Both the position numbers and the translations under genes were made by a program. From assembly GCA_035763085.1 (NCBI GenBank), contig DASUBV010000359.1:1-19201 (forward strand): a DNA stretch of 19,201 bases. The letters run 5' to 3'. The notes under the pieces are model-generated. The model had not been told where the DNA came from and made no database searches. It saw only the letters and a list, made by a program, of their open reading frames with translations. This stretch comes from DASUBV01 sp035763085. Its GTDB lineage: Bacteria > Actinomycetota > Actinomycetes > Streptosporangiales > Streptosporangiaceae. The stretch's first letter is position 1. Each line of letters opens with the position of its first letter. Positions 7,592 through 14,204 of this stretch are shown one piece after another.

Positions 7592-8710
7592 ATGGTCTTC
7601 GGGATGAACCGGTTGAAGGTCGTCGCCATCGGCGCGGCCACTGGGATCGCTGCGGCGCTGGCGGTGGGAGTGCCGGCAGTCAGCGGCGCCGCCACAGCCG
7701 CCCCCCGGCACGATGGCGGCCAGGTGCGGCTGGACCGCGTCTTCATAATCATGCTGGAGAACCATTCACAGCACAGCGTCATCGGAGACCCCAACACGCC
7801 GTACATCACCGCGCTGGCCCACCGGTACGGCGAGGCCGCCGACTACTACGGCGTCACGCACCCTAGCGAGCCGAACTACGTCGCGATGGTCAGCGGGTCG
7901 AACTGGTTCACCAACAACGACAATCCAGCCAATCGCTTTGACCACACCAACCTGATCGACGAGCTGGAGGCGCACCACATCGGCTGGGGCGCCTACATGG
8001 AGGCCATGCCGGCCGATAATCCGCTGACCGATTACTGGCCGTCGGGCTCGGATCCGCTGTACGCGTCCAAGCACAACCCGTTCGCGCTGTTCACCGACAT
8101 CCGCGACAACCCGGCGCGGGTCAGTCACATCAAGCCCTACACCGACCTGGCGGGGGACCTGGCCGGCGCGAACGCGCCCCGGTTCGTGTTCATCACACCG
8201 GACCAGTGCAACGACATGCACGGCGGCGTCTATGACGCGATCGCCGGTCACCCGGAGACGCCCTGCCCCTTCAACGACACCAACGACGACCCGGCCGACG
8301 TCGTGCTGAAGCACAATGCCGACGCCTTCGTGCAGGGCGCGGTGCACACCATCATGTCGAGCCGGGCCTGGACACCGCACAGCGCCATCTTCGTCGTCTC
8401 CGACGAGGGCGACTACAGCGGCAACACGGTCAACGGCGGCTGGGATTCCCCGGCAGGCTGCTGTGACTCACCGGTGCTGCCGGCCGGCGACCCCGACATC
8501 AGCGCCAGCTGGCCGGGCGGCCTGTACGGCGGCGCGCTGGTGCCGGCGATCGTGATCGACCCCAGCGGCCCGCGTCACTTCGTTAGCGATGTCCCGTACA
8601 ACCACTACTCGCTGCTGCGCACCATCGAGGATGCGTGGCACCTGCCCGAGCTGGGCTTTGCCAGCGATCACGCCCAGGTCAAGGACATGAACCAGTTCCT
8701 GGCGCGCTAG
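7592..8710 (+). CDS. Secreted phosphoesterase (acid phosphatase / phospholipase C superfamily)
   Basis: This 372-aa protein has an N-terminal Sec signal (MVFGMNRLKV, then an Ala/Val-rich core to about residue 32, cleavage near ATA-AP at 36-37), so it is exported. The alkaline-phosphatase-like fold motifs of the phosphoesterase family (PF04185) are present: MLENHS (56-59), THPSEPNYVAMVSG (89-102), TPDQCNDMHGG (202-212), VVSDEGD (268-274) and YNHYSLLRTIEDAWHLPELG (336-355). Asp271/Glu272 and His338 are likely metal ligands. ATG 7592 has a GGGAGG site 5 nt upstream; ATG 7604 and GTG 7544 are alternatives, but 7544 overlaps the PHO-like box. A perfect hairpin follows the stop. It probably frees phosphate from phosphomonoesters or phospholipids outside the cell; which one is not clear. 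Confidence 0.88.
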   Translation: MVFGMNRLKVVAIGAATGIAAALAVGVPAVSGAATAAPRHDGGQVRLDRVFIIMLENHSQHSVIGDPNTPYITALAHRYGEAADYYGVTHPSEPNYVAMVSGSNWFTNNDNPANRFDHTNLIDELEAHHIGWGAYMEAMPADNPLTDYWPSGSDPLYASKHNPFALFTDIRDNPARVSHIKPYTDLAGDLAGANAPRFVFITPDQCNDMHGGVYDAIAGHPETPCPFNDTNDDPADVVLKHNADAFVQGAVHTIMSSRAWTPHSAIFVVSDEGDYSGNTVNGGWDSPAGCCDSPVLPAGDPDISASWPGGLYGGALVPAIVIDPSGPRHFVSDVPYNHYSLLRTIEDAWHLPELGFASDHAQVKDMNQFLAR

Positions 8711-8725
8711 GGCAGAATCGCTCAG

Positions 8726-8762
8726 CTGACCGCCGCGCCCGGCACCCGGGCGCGGCGGTCAG
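8726..8762 (+). terminator. Perfect 16-bp GC hairpin terminator
   Basis: CTGACCGCCGCGCCCG (8726-8741) pairs perfectly with CGGGCGCGGCGGTCAG (8747-8762) around a 5-nt loop, 15 nt after the phosphatase stop. The following bases are TCATATTT, a short T-containing tail. This is a strong factor-independent terminator by actinobacterial standards and insulates the next operon. Confidence 0.85.
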
Positions 8763-8816
8763 TCATATTTGCGCCATGGTGACGCCATGATGAGGGCGCA
8801 TGGCATCAACTGGTGG

Positions 8817-8852
8817 TTGCGATGGCGCCATGATGGTGTCATAGTGGTGCCA
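8817..8852 (+). promoter_or_regulatory. Probable leaderless promoter of the RHH-DUF4097-ABC operon
   Basis: A TTGCGA -35 element (8817-8822), an exact 17-bp spacer and a CATAGT -10 element (8840-8845) place the predicted transcription start at the A of the ATG at 8852. This is the arrangement of a leaderless actinobacterial transcript, and no Shine-Dalgarno sequence is visible in front of the ATG. The operator-like repeats overlap this promoter. Confidence 0.55.
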
Positions 8853-8853
8853 T
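8822..8853 (+). repeat. Three tandem 10-bp palindromic units at 11-bp spacing (candidate operator)
   Basis: Units are ATGGCGCCAT (8822-8831, perfect palindrome), ATGGTGTCAT (8833-8842) and GTGGTGCCAT (8844-8853), each one base apart, so their centres are 11 bp apart. They cover the spacer, the -10 element and the start codon of the RHH gene. A related ATGGTGACGCCAT lies upstream at 8776-8788 and an ATGGCATC at 8800-8807. The pattern fits cooperative binding of a ribbon-helix-helix dimer array. Confidence 0.7.
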
Positions 8854-9373
8854 GGAACTGGGAACGTACGTCAGCAACCTGCGCCAGGAGCTGGCCGTGG
8901 CCGCCGAGACGGGCGGCGATGAGGCCCGCGCGCTGGCCGAGCGGCTCACCGGGCCGCTGGAGTCGGCGGCCCGGCTGGCCCTGCTGGACGCACTCTCGGC
9001 GGCCGCCGATGAGATCACCCGCGACCTGGCGCCGGGCTCGGTGCACGTGCGGCTGCGCGGCCGCGAGCCGAGCTTCGTCGTGACCCCGCCGCCCGCCGAG
9101 CCGTTCGAGGACGAGCCCGGCGGGGCCGCCGGCTCGGTGCTGCCGCCCGGGCCGGCCCCGGACGGCGAGGAGGGCACCACGGCGCGGATCAACTTCCGGC
9201 TCGGCGAGCACCTCAAGGGCCGGATCGAGGAGGCCGCCGAGCGGGCCGGGCTGTCGGTCAACTCATGGCTGATCCGCGCGGCCGCCGCCCAGCTGAACGC
9301 CGCCGGGCACGGCCCGCCCGCGCGCGGTCGCGCGCCGCGCGGCTCGCAGCGCCTCAGCGGCTGGGTCCGCTAG
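8852..9373 (+). CDS. Ribbon-helix-helix (HicB-like antitoxin fold) DNA-binding protein, likely autoregulator
   Basis: The 173-aa protein has two parts. Residues 1-75 form a mostly helical, acidic domain of unknown function (ELGTYVSNLRQELAVAAE and onward, then a short strand VHVRLRG). An acidic Pro/Gly linker (78-108) leads to a C-terminal RHH domain: strand TTARINFRL (109-117) with Arg112, Asn114 and Arg116 as likely base contacts, helix 118-132 and helix 135-150 (LSVNSWLIRAAAAQL). A basic tail follows (158-173). ATG 8852 is used without a visible ribosome-binding site, consistent with a leaderless message. No toxin gene (HicA or other) is adjacent, so it is more likely a repressor of the downstream operon than an antitoxin. 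The upstream repeats are its probable binding sites (inference). Confidence 0.8.
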   Translation: MELGTYVSNLRQELAVAAETGGDEARALAERLTGPLESAARLALLDALSAAADEITRDLAPGSVHVRLRGREPSFVVTPPPAEPFEDEPGGAAGSVLPPGPAPDGEEGTTARINFRLGEHLKGRIEEAAERAGLSVNSWLIRAAAAQLNAAGHGPPARGRAPRGSQRLSGWVR

Positions 9374-9479
9374 CCGCCCGCGCGGCAGCGGCGGGCAGCC
9401 GCCCGCGCCCCGTCCCGAACGTTACCGTTCGTCCCGCCACCGGGATGTCCGTCCCGAGAGCCCGACCGGAGGAACCGTC
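9374..9479 (+). other. Spacer with inverted repeat and three CGTCCCG repeats
   Basis: The 106-nt gap between the RHH and DUF4097 genes contains CGAACG-TTAC-CGTTCG (9416-9431), a 6-bp dyad, and CGTCCCG three times (starts 9411, 9430 and 9450, 19-20 bp apart). A good GGAGGA ribosome-binding site (9468-9473) precedes ATG 9480 by 6 nt. It may hold a second regulatory site or just link genes of one operon. Confidence 0.4.
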
Positions 9480-10325
9480 ATGCCCGTTTTCGACACCCCG
9501 CAGCCCGTCCCGATGGTGATCGACGTGGTCGCCGGGGACATCCGGATCACCGCCAGCGAGCGCGCCGACACCATCATCGAGGTCCGGCCCAGCGATCCCT
9601 CGCATGACCCGGACGTCCGGGCCGCCGAGCAGACCCGGGTCGAGGAGACCGCGGCGGGCCTGCTGGTCAAGGGACCCAGGCAGCGCAGCCGCAGCCTGGT
9701 CAGCAAGGTCGGCGCGGTCGACCTGACCATTGAGCTGCCGTCCGGCTCGACCATCCGGGCCGACGCCGCCATCGGGGCGGTCCGCGCCGCCGGCCCGCTC
9801 GGCGAGTGCCGGATCAAGACCTCGGCCGGCGACATCGACGTCGAGCAGGCCGGGCCGGCGGACCTGACCTGCGGCGCCGGCGCCATCACCGCCGACCGGG
9901 TAACCGGGCACGCCGAGATCAGCAGCGGCGCGGGCCGGATCCGGATCGGCGAGGTCGACGGCACCGCGGCCGTCAAGAACGCCAACGGCGACATCTGGGT
10001 CGGCCAGGTCACCGGCGACCTGCGGATGCGCACCGCCAACGGTGACCTCACCGTCGGCCGCGCGGACGCCGGGGTCACCGCCAGCACGGCCACCGGCGCC
10101 ATCCGGGCCGGCGACATCCGGCGCGGCACGGTGTCGCTCAAGACCGGCTTCGGCGAGATCGAGATCGGCATCCGGGAGGGCACCGCGGCCCGGCTGGATG
10201 TGTCCACCGGGTTCGGCCGGGTGCACAACGACCTGACCGCCGCCGACAGCCCCGGCGAGGCCGCCGACCGCGCCGAGGTGCGGGCCCGCACCAGCTACGG
10301 CGACATCCGCATTCGCCGGCCCTGA
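9480..10325 (+). CDS. DUF4097 'toastrack' beta-repeat protein
   Basis: The 281-aa protein starts at an ATG behind GGAGGA. From about residue 95 to 240 it is built of roughly 19-residue units, each with a short beta strand and a G-D/E-I or G-x-I turn (AGDIDVEQAG, AGAITADRVTG, AGRIRIGEVDG, NGDIWVGQVTG, NGDLTVGRADA, TGAIRAGDIRR, FGEIEIGIREG), as expected of a beta-helix-like toastrack fold. No signal peptide or membrane helix is seen, so this form is probably cytoplasmic. The N-terminal part (MVIDVVAGDIRITASE) starts the same pattern. In actinobacteria such proteins often sit next to DrrAB-type exporters and RHH or TetR regulators, as here. The molecular function is unknown. Confidence 0.85.
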   Translation: MPVFDTPQPVPMVIDVVAGDIRITASERADTIIEVRPSDPSHDPDVRAAEQTRVEETAAGLLVKGPRQRSRSLVSKVGAVDLTIELPSGSTIRADAAIGAVRAAGPLGECRIKTSAGDIDVEQAGPADLTCGAGAITADRVTGHAEISSGAGRIRIGEVDGTAAVKNANGDIWVGQVTGDLRMRTANGDLTVGRADAGVTASTATGAIRAGDIRRGTVSLKTGFGEIEIGIREGTAARLDVSTGFGRVHNDLTAADSPGEAADRAEVRARTSYGDIRIRRP

Positions 10326-10420
10326 TCACGCCGCCCCGTCCCCGGCCACGTTGCCCCCGCCGCCGGGGCCGCAGCCCGCCAGCCCCTGCCACCAGCACCA
10401 GCGAAAGGGGAGGTCCCGCC

Positions 10421-11428
10421 ATGACCACCCGCGCCCCGAGAGCCATCAGCGCCACCGGCATCCGCAAGTCCTACGGCGACAAGGTCGTGCTCGACGGCCT
10501 CGACCTCGCCGTCCCCGAGGGCAGCATCTTCGCCCTGCTCGGCCCCAACGGCGCGGGCAAGACCACCGCGGTGCAGATCCTGTCCACCCTGATCAGCGCC
10601 GACGCCGGGCACATCGCCGTGGCCGGCCACGACGTGCGCGCCGAGCCCGACGCGGTGCGCGCGGCGATCGGCGTCACCGGCCAGTTCTCGGCCGTGGACG
10701 GACTGCTCACCGGCCGCGAGAACCTGATCCTGATGACCGACCTGCACCATCTGGGCCGGGCCGAGGGCCGCCGCCGCGCCGCGGCGCTGCTGGACCAGTT
10801 CGACCTGGCCGACGCCGCGCGCAAGCCGGCCGCCACCTACTCCGGCGGCATGCTGCGCCGCCTGGACCTGGCCATGACCCTGACCGGCGACCCGCGGCTG
10901 ATCTTGCTCGACGAGCCGACCACGGGCCTGGACCCGCGCAGCCGCCGCACCATGTGGCAGATCATCCGCGACCTGGCCGCGCGCGGGGTCACGATCTTCC
11001 TGACCACGCAGTACCTGGAGGAGGCCGACGAGCTGGCCGACCAGGTCGCGGTGCTGGATCACGGCACGATCGTGGCGCAGGGCACGGCCAGCGAGCTCAA
11101 GCGCCGCATCCCCGGCGGGCACATCCAGCTGCACTTCACCGCCCTGCCCGACCTGGAGCTGGCCGCGAGCGTGGTCGGGGCGACGGGCCGCGACGACGAG
11201 GGCCTGACCCTGCAGGTGCCCGGCGACGGCGACCCGCAGACGCTGCGCGCCCTGCTCGACCAGCTGGCCCGGGCCGCCGTGCCGGTCGACCGGCTGTCGA
11301 TCCACACCCCCGACCTCGACGACGTCTTCTTCGCCTTCACCGGCCAGCCCGCCGAGCCGGGCCAGCCGCCCGCTGCGGGCCGCGGCCCCGCGGACCGCCC
11401 CGACGCCCGGAAAGTCAGCCAGCCATGA
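10421..11428 (+). CDS. DrrA-type ABC exporter ATPase
   Basis: This 335-aa ATP-binding subunit would power an ABC-2 exporter. Walker A GPNGAGKTT is at 41-49, the signature YSGGM at 140-144 and Walker B ILLDEPTTGLD around Asp164/Glu165. The switch histidine position is Gln197 (TTQYLEEADEL), as is usual in the daunorubicin-resistance DrrA family. A DUF4162-type C-terminal domain follows (about 225-305), then a short Pro/Ala-rich tail. ATG 10421 has a GGGGAGG site (10406-10412). The stop overlaps the permease ATG (ATGA), so the two subunits are translationally coupled. The substrate is not known; drug or lipid-like molecules are typical for the family. Confidence 0.9.
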   Translation: MTTRAPRAISATGIRKSYGDKVVLDGLDLAVPEGSIFALLGPNGAGKTTAVQILSTLISADAGHIAVAGHDVRAEPDAVRAAIGVTGQFSAVDGLLTGRENLILMTDLHHLGRAEGRRRAAALLDQFDLADAARKPAATYSGGMLRRLDLAMTLTGDPRLILLDEPTTGLDPRSRRTMWQIIRDLAARGVTIFLTTQYLEEADELADQVAVLDHGTIVAQGTASELKRRIPGGHIQLHFTALPDLELAASVVGATGRDDEGLTLQVPGDGDPQTLRALLDQLARAAVPVDRLSIHTPDLDDVFFAFTGQPAEPGQPPAAGRGPADRPDARKVSQP

Positions 11429-12225
11429 GCATCCCGCTGTCCTGCGCGGCCGCCGACACGGCCACCATGCTGCGCCGCAACCTGCGCCACCTGCTGCGCT
11501 ACCCGGCCATGACGATCATGGTCGCCGGCCTGCCCATCGTCTTCCTGTTCATCTTCGTCTACGTGTTCGGCGGCACCCTCGGCGCCGGGCTCGGCCACGG
11601 CGGCGGCCGCGCCGCCTACCTGGCCTACGTGACGCCCGGCATCATCCTGCTGGGCCTGTCCGGGAGCGCGACCGCGACCGCGGTCTCGGTGGCCACCGAC
11701 ATGACCCAGGGCATCATGGCCCGGTTCCGCACCATGGCCATCGCCCGCTCCGCGGTGCTCACCGGGCACGTGCTGGGCAGCCTGATCCAGGGCCTGCTGG
11801 GCTGCGCCATCATCCTCGGCGTCGCGCTGGCCATCGGCTTCCGGCCCGCGGCCGGCCCGCTGGCCTGGCTGGGCGTCATCAGCACGCTGGCCATGATCGT
11901 GTTCGCGGTCACCTGGCTGTCGGTCGTCCTCGGCCTGGTCGCCCGCAGCGCCGAGGAGGCCAGCAACACGCCGACCATCCTGATGGTGCTGCCGTTCCTG
12001 GGCAGCGGGTTCGTGCCGACCGCGTCGATGCCCACGGCGCTGCGCTGGTTCGCCGAGTACCAGCCGTTCACTCCCGTCATGCAGACGCTGCGCGCGCTGC
12101 TGACCGGCGCCCCGGCCGGGAACAGCGCGATCATCGCCGCCGCCTGGTGCGCGGGCATCAGCGCGGTGTCCTACCTGCTGGCCGTCCGGCTGTTCCGCCG
12201 CGATCTGCGGCCCGCCGCCCGCTAG
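11425..12225 (+). CDS. DrrB-type ABC-2 exporter permease
   Basis: The 266-aa integral membrane protein has about six hydrophobic segments: near residues 30-52 (IMVAGLPIVFLFIFVYVFGG), 70-92, 112-140, 150-175, 185-205 and a last helix near 235-258. The loop SAEEASNTPTILMVLPFLGSG followed by FVPTASMP and the WFAEYQPFTPVMQTLRALL segment are typical of DrrB/NodJ-type ABC-2 permeases. It overlaps the ATPase gene by 4 nt and would form a two-plus-two half-transporter with it. The operon ends here at a GC hairpin. The same frame is open upstream to 10351, which is read-through antiphase to the ATPase gene. Confidence 0.9.
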   Translation: MSIPLSCAAADTATMLRRNLRHLLRYPAMTIMVAGLPIVFLFIFVYVFGGTLGAGLGHGGGRAAYLAYVTPGIILLGLSGSATATAVSVATDMTQGIMARFRTMAIARSAVLTGHVLGSLIQGLLGCAIILGVALAIGFRPAAGPLAWLGVISTLAMIVFAVTWLSVVLGLVARSAEEASNTPTILMVLPFLGSGFVPTASMPTALRWFAEYQPFTPVMQTLRALLTGAPAGNSAIIAAAWCAGISAVSYLLAVRLFRRDLRPAAR

Positions 12226-12243
12226 CGGGATGGTGCCCGGAGA

Positions 12244-12288
12244 CGGCCGGGCGCTGCCGGACCGAGGTGCCGGCGGTGCGCCCGGCCG
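12244..12288. terminator. GC-rich hairpin between convergent operons
   Basis: CGGCCGGGCGC (12244-12254) pairs perfectly with GCGCCCGGCCG (12278-12288), an 11-bp stem. The 23-nt loop contains a smaller GCCGG/CCGGC hairpin. It lies in the 109-nt gap between the convergent exporter and amino acid importer genes and would serve both strands. No T-tract is present. Confidence 0.55.
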
Positions 12289-12334
12289 CCCCGGGCTGCC
12301 TGGCGGCCCGGCCCGCTGCGGGGCCGGCGGTGCA

Positions 12335-13180
12335 TCACAGCACCTTGCCCAGGAACGAGCGGGTGCGCTCGTGCTGCGGGCTGGCCAGGATCTCGCGCGG
12401 GCGGCCGGCCTCGACGATGACGCCCTCGTCCATGAACACCAGGCTGTCGCCGGCCTCGCGGGCGAAGCCCATCTCGTGGGTGACGACGACCATCGTCATC
12501 CCGGACTCGGCCAGGTCGCGCATGACCGCCAGCACATCGCCGACCAGCTCGGGATCCAGGGCGCTGGTCGGCTCGTCGAACAGCATCAGCTTCGGCCGCA
12601 TGGCCAGCGCCCGGGCGATGGCCACCCGCTGCTGCTGGCCGCCGGACAGCTGCTTAGGGTAGGCGCCGGCCTTGTCCTGCAGGCCGACCTTGTACAGCAG
12701 CTCCCTGGCCATCTCGGCGGCCCGCGACTTGGCCTGCCCGCCGACCCGGACCGGCGCCTCGATCACGTTCTCCAGCGCCGTCATGTGCGGGAACAGGTTG
12801 AACTGCTGGAACACCATGCCGATCTCAGCGCGCTTGGCGCAGATCTCCTTGTCGTGCAGCTCGTACAGCTTGCCGCCGGACTCCCGGTAGCCGACCAGCT
12901 CGCCGTCCACCCACAGCCGCCCGGCATTGATCTGCTCCAGGTGGTTGATGCAGCGCAGCAGCGTGGACTTGCCCGAGCCGGACGGGCCGATGACGCACAT
13001 GACCTCCTGCCGCTCGACGGTCAGGTCGATGCCGCGCAGCACGTGCAGCCGGCCGAAGCTCTTGTGCAGCCCCTCGGCGCGGACCATGGGCGCTCCGCTG
13101 CCGGCGGCCAGGGCCGGGTCGCCGGGCAGGCCGGGGATGTTCCCGGTGCCCGGGAGATCAGGGGCGCCGGGCCCGCTCAC
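12335..13180 (-). CDS. Polar amino acid ABC importer ATPase (GlnQ/HisP type)
   Basis: The 281-aa ATPase has Walker A GPSGSGKST (65-73), Q-loop FQQFNLFPHMTALEN (124-138), signature LSGGQQQR (178-185), Walker B LMLFDEPTSALDP (198-210) and switch His235 (VTHEMGFA). FNLFPHMT and EMGFAREA are typical of the amino acid subfamily. GTG 13180 overlaps the permease stop by 4 nt (GTGA), but adds a 31-residue Gly/Pro-rich extension absent from most relatives. ATG 13087, with a GGAG 5 nt upstream, gives a classic 250-aa protein and is a serious alternative start. It is the last gene of a three-gene importer operon. Confidence 0.9.
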   Translation of the reverse strand: MSGPGAPDLPGTGNIPGLPGDPALAAGSGAPMVRAEGLHKSFGRLHVLRGIDLTVERQEVMCVIGPSGSGKSTLLRCINHLEQINAGRLWVDGELVGYRESGGKLYELHDKEICAKRAEIGMVFQQFNLFPHMTALENVIEAPVRVGGQAKSRAAEMARELLYKVGLQDKAGAYPKQLSGGQQQRVAIARALAMRPKLMLFDEPTSALDPELVGDVLAVMRDLAESGMTMVVVTHEMGFAREAGDSLVFMDEGVIVEAGRPREILASPQHERTRSFLGKVL

Positions 13181-14193
13181 CGGTTCGGCCCCGCGGGCAG
13201 CTGCGCCGGCGGTGCCGGCGGCTGGGCGTGGAAGGTGGTCAGCATCCGGCGGAATCGCTGCCACGGCGTGAGCGGCAGCTGGCGCGCCGAGCCGCGGGCG
13301 TAATGCCGCTCGATGTAGTACTGGCCGACGGTCAGCAGTGAGGTGACGATCAGGTACCAGATGCTGGCCGTGATCAGCAGCGGGATGGTCTGGAAGTTCA
13401 CCGAGTAGATGAGCTGGACCGCGTACAGCAGCTCGGTCACCGTAATCACGCTGGCCAGCGACGAGGTCTTGAGCATGGAGATGGTCTCGTTGCCGGTCGG
13501 CGGGATGATCACCCGCATGGCCTGCGGCAGGATGATCCGCCGCATGGTCAGCGACCGCCGCATGCCCAGCGCCTGCGCGGCCTCGGACTGGCCGTGCTCC
13601 ACCGAGAGGATCCCGGCCCGGACGATCTCGGCCATGTAGGCGCCCTCGTTCAGGCCCAGGCCGAGGATCGCCGCGCCCAGCGCGGTGATCACGTCGTTGG
13701 CGCTGAACGTGGCGAACTCCGTGCCGAACGGCACGCCGACCGAGATCCGCGGGTACAGCGCCGCCAGGTTGAACCAGAACAGCAGCTGGACCAGCACCGG
13801 CGTGCCGCGGAACAGCCAGATGTAGCACCAGCTCGCGCCGGACAGCAGCGGGTTGGAAGACAGCCGCATGACGGCCAGCAGCACGCCGAGCACGATCCCG
13901 ATGACCATCGCGACCACGGTGAGCAGCAGCGTGTAGCCCAGCCCCTCCAGCACCCGGCTGGACAGGAAGTAGTTGCCGATGACATCCCACTGGAAGCGCG
14001 GGTTGGTGACCAGCGTGTGCACCAGCATGGCGACCAGCAGCAGCACGACCGCTGCTGCCAGCCACCGGCCGGGATGGCGGACCGGGACCGCCCGGATCTC
14101 CTCGGGGGGCGCGGTCTGCCCGCTGACATCCCGGGTCACGCCCGCCGCGCCATGCGCGCCGGGCGTGCCCGGATTGTCGGGACCTGAGTTCAT
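13177..14193 (-). CDS. Polar amino acid ABC importer permease (HisM/GlnP type)
   Basis: The 338-aa protein begins with a 40-residue hydrophilic Gly/Pro-rich tail, then a hydrophobic helix (about 43-62) and the BPD_transp_1 domain. Visible marks are the LFRGTPVLVQLLFW helix-loop and the cytoplasmic EAA loop (EAAQALGMRRSLTMRRIILP) that docks on the ATPase, followed by MRVIIPPTGNETISMLKTSSLASVI (first 20 shown conserved) and two more helices. It is a single-gene permease, so the transporter would use a homodimer. It starts 11 nt after the binding-protein stop and overlaps the ATPase GTG by 4 nt. The substrate is probably a polar amino acid. Confidence 0.9.
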   Translation of the reverse strand: MNSGPDNPGTPGAHGAAGVTRDVSGQTAPPEEIRAVPVRHPGRWLAAAVVLLLVAMLVHTLVTNPRFQWDVIGNYFLSSRVLEGLGYTLLLTVVAMVIGIVLGVLLAVMRLSSNPLLSGASWCYIWLFRGTPVLVQLLFWFNLAALYPRISVGVPFGTEFATFSANDVITALGAAILGLGLNEGAYMAEIVRAGILSVEHGQSEAAQALGMRRSLTMRRIILPQAMRVIIPPTGNETISMLKTSSLASVITVTELLYAVQLIYSVNFQTIPLLITASIWYLIVTSLLTVGQYYIERHYARGSARQLPLTPWQRFRRMLTTFHAQPPAPPAQLPAGPNR

Positions 14194-14204
14194 TCAGCCG
14201 TCGC

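Noticed and set aside
8852..9373. HicAB-type toxin-antitoxin locus
   Set aside because: The RHH domain is HicB/Arc-like, but there is no HicA or other small toxin gene next to it. The neighbours are DUF4097 and an exporter.
10351..12225. Apparent 624-residue plus-strand protein
   Set aside because: The N-terminal half overlaps the DrrA-type ATPase in another frame and is Arg/Pro-rich. The real permease starts at ATG 11425 with the ATGA overlap.
12335..14065. Apparent 576-residue fusion on the minus strand
   Set aside because: Only the part after about 13180 has the ATPase; the rest reads the permease gene out of frame and is low-complexity. It is frame read-through, not a fusion.
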